A stretch of DNA of 64,000 nucleotides from Pelagibius sp037652055 (GTDB taxonomy: Bacteria; Pseudomonadota; Alphaproteobacteria; Kiloniellales; Kiloniellaceae), in contig NZ_JBBKAH010000004.1 of the NCBI RefSeq assembly GCF_037652055.1, positions 62,001 through 126,000 of the forward strand. The letters run 5' to 3'. This document shows positions 62,939 through 64,000 of this stretch, one piece after another. How positions within the stretch are numbered: the first letter of the stretch is position 1; the number at the start of each line of letters is the position of its first letter. The notes beneath the pieces are model-generated. The model saw nothing but the letters and a program-made list of their open reading frames with translations, had not been told where the DNA came from and did no database searches. The position numbers and the translations under genes were made by a program.

Positions 62939-64000
62939 CCCGGAACAGCACGTAGGGTTTCTCGCGCAAGTCTTTGTTCCCCTGGAACTGTGGCTGGCGG
63001 TGAAGCTGATTGGCTGTGAAGTACAGATAGCCGTCGGCGGCAACCGACAAAGTATCGGGCCAAAGGACGCGGGGATCATGAACGATGGTGGTCCAGGCGC
63101 CATCGCTGTCCCGGCGATGGATCGCATTGTGCTCATAATCGCTAGCGTACACGCGTCCGCGGTCGTCGGCTTCCAGGCCATCGGAAGCGCCTTTCTCGCC
63201 GAGATCCGCAACGGCTCCGCCGACTTCGGCGTCGGTCGCCGCCGGGTCGAGCAGCAGCGCCGTCGGGACCGAGAACAGGTGACGGCTCGACAGGGGCGAG
63301 TAATAGAGCGTCCGGCCGTCGGCCGAGAGGGCGATGCCATCGGACGCCACATTGAAGGGGGCCGGGGCCTTGCCCGGCGTCCGCAGTGCCAGGCGTTCGC
63401 CTTCGACGATGGGAACGAAGGTGGGGTCGGGGGAAGTCGAGGGATGTCCCGTCAGCCGGCGCCGGGCCGTGCCGCTGGCGAGATCCACCACGATGATCCC
63501 GCCGGGGCCGGAAACGGAAGAGTCGGTGATGTAGGCCACGCCGGCGGAGCCCTGGCGCAGATCGAAGCGCACATCGTTCACGTAGGTCGTGTCGAGCACG
63601 ACCGACGTCGGCAGAACGATCGTCCTGACGATGCTGTCCGTCTTCAGATCAACGGCGACCAATTTTACCGCACCGGCGATCGGGGCAGCAAACCCGGGCG
63701 CGCCGGTATCGAGCAGCCAGAGCCGGTCCGTTGCATCCACGACGACGCTCTGGACGCTGCTGAGCGTTTCGCCAGGGCGGGCGGGGTCGAAGGCATTGGC
63801 CGCTGCATTGGGGTAGGTCACGACATCACCGCCGCGGATCTCCGCGACGGTGAAAGGAACGTCATCGCCCCATCGCGGAAAGTTCACAAAGATACGCCCG
63901 CCCGACGAGACTGTGACGCCCGTCGGCATGGCGCCGGTGAAGGTGAACACCGGTTCGATCGTTCCAATGGAATGTTCGGACGGCAGCGAACCGGCGAGGG
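62904..64000 (-). CDS. Royal-jelly/gluconolactonase-type beta-propeller protein, partial
   Basis: The frame is open to the right edge, so the start lies outside the window; at least 365 residues are present. The sequence resembles major royal jelly/yellow and SMP-30-like propellers: PTGVTVSSGGRIFVNFPRW, LWLLDTGAPG, YITDSSVSGPGGIIVVDL, SDGIALSADGRTLYYSPL and GLEADDRGRVYASDYEHNAI. Bacterial members may bind or hydrolyse lactones or aromatic compounds; function is uncertain. A signal peptide, if any, is off-window. Confidence 0.8.
   Translation of the reverse strand, partial: LAGSLPSEHSIGTIEPVFTFTGAMPTGVTVSSGGRIFVNFPRWGDDVPFTVAEIRGGDVVTYPNAAANAFDPARPGETLSSVQSVVVDATDRLWLLDTGAPGFAAPIAGAVKLVAVDLKTDSIVRTIVLPTSVVLDTTYVNDVRFDLRQGSAGVAYITDSSVSGPGGIIVVDLASGTARRRLTGHPSTSPDPTFVPIVEGERLALRTPGKAPAPFNVASDGIALSADGRTLYYSPLSSRHLFSVPTALLLDPAATDAEVGGAVADLGEKGASDGLEADDRGRVYASDYEHNAIHRRDSDGAWTTIVHDPRVLWPDTLSVAADGYLYFTANQLHRQPQFQGNKDLREKPYVLFRVRVDGGPVSLK

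Overview
The window is GC-rich, densely coded chromosomal DNA. Its content points to a free-living, probably marine or soil alphaproteobacterium, plausibly of the Rhodospirillales/Kiloniellales type. The reasons are a TRAP transporter, FixLJ-like two-component proteins, NnrS/NsrR/group III haemoglobin nitric-oxide genes, many short-chain dehydrogenases and GTG/TTG starts. This assignment is inference. I saw no tRNA, rRNA, insertion sequence, prophage or CRISPR array.

Region by region. 357-7904 (-) is a giant RTX-type secreted adhesin with a FecR-like N-terminus, a nearly perfect 768-bp internal tandem duplication, a VWA domain and a type I secretion C-terminus; a long AT-rich leader precedes it. 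8565-10829 (+) is a CHASE2 adenylate/guanylate cyclase. 11221-17030 is a catabolic locus: a cysteate sulfo-lyase/D-cysteine desulfhydrase-like PLP enzyme, a dctPQM TRAP transporter and an alpha/beta hydrolase. It is controlled by a divergent LysR regulator across a perfect palindrome. 17304-18773 holds an orphan HigA-like antitoxin and about 1.1 kb with no convincing gene.

18774-28643 (+) is the most remarkable part. It is a tightly overlapping six-gene operon for an alginate-like exopolysaccharide: Alg8-like synthase, PilZ/HlyD Alg44-like co-polymerase, UDP-glucose dehydrogenase, PL14/PL20-like lyase, AlgL-like lyase and a very large Sel1-repeat lipoprotein resembling AlgK. A UDP-glucose dehydrogenase stands where alginate operons have GDP-mannose dehydrogenase. 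The product is therefore predicted to be a c-di-GMP-controlled glucuronic-acid polymer rather than alginate.

29046-34399 and 41523-46889 are two related divergent modules. Each is headed by a winged-helix/TolB-like/TPR regulator facing an NmrA-like gene, followed by small redox or hydrolase enzymes. Between them lies a nitric-oxide response locus (34638-41521): cupin, quinol NO reductase NorB, SirB2-like protein, NsrR-like Rrf2 regulator, group III truncated haemoglobin, 7Fe ferredoxin, Crp/Fnr regulator and NnrS. AT-rich palindromes sit before nsrR and the globin gene.

47217-50125 is an EmrAB-type efflux pair. 50212-57596 carries a small membrane protein, a TehA/SLAC1-type channel, a second isochorismatase-like hydrolase, a 3-hydroxybutyrate dehydrogenase-like SDR, a Tat-exported molybdenum oxidoreductase with its [2Fe-2S] subunit, and a second Tat-type haloperoxidase-like hydrolase. 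57763-64000 has Dps with a 55-residue companion, another alpha/beta hydrolase, a FixJ-like regulator with its PAS sensor kinase, an AraC regulator, and a royal-jelly/gluconolactonase-type beta-propeller gene cut by the right edge. Three 114-bp copies of a dispersed intergenic repeat lie at 87, 10985 and 17077, all in the same orientation.
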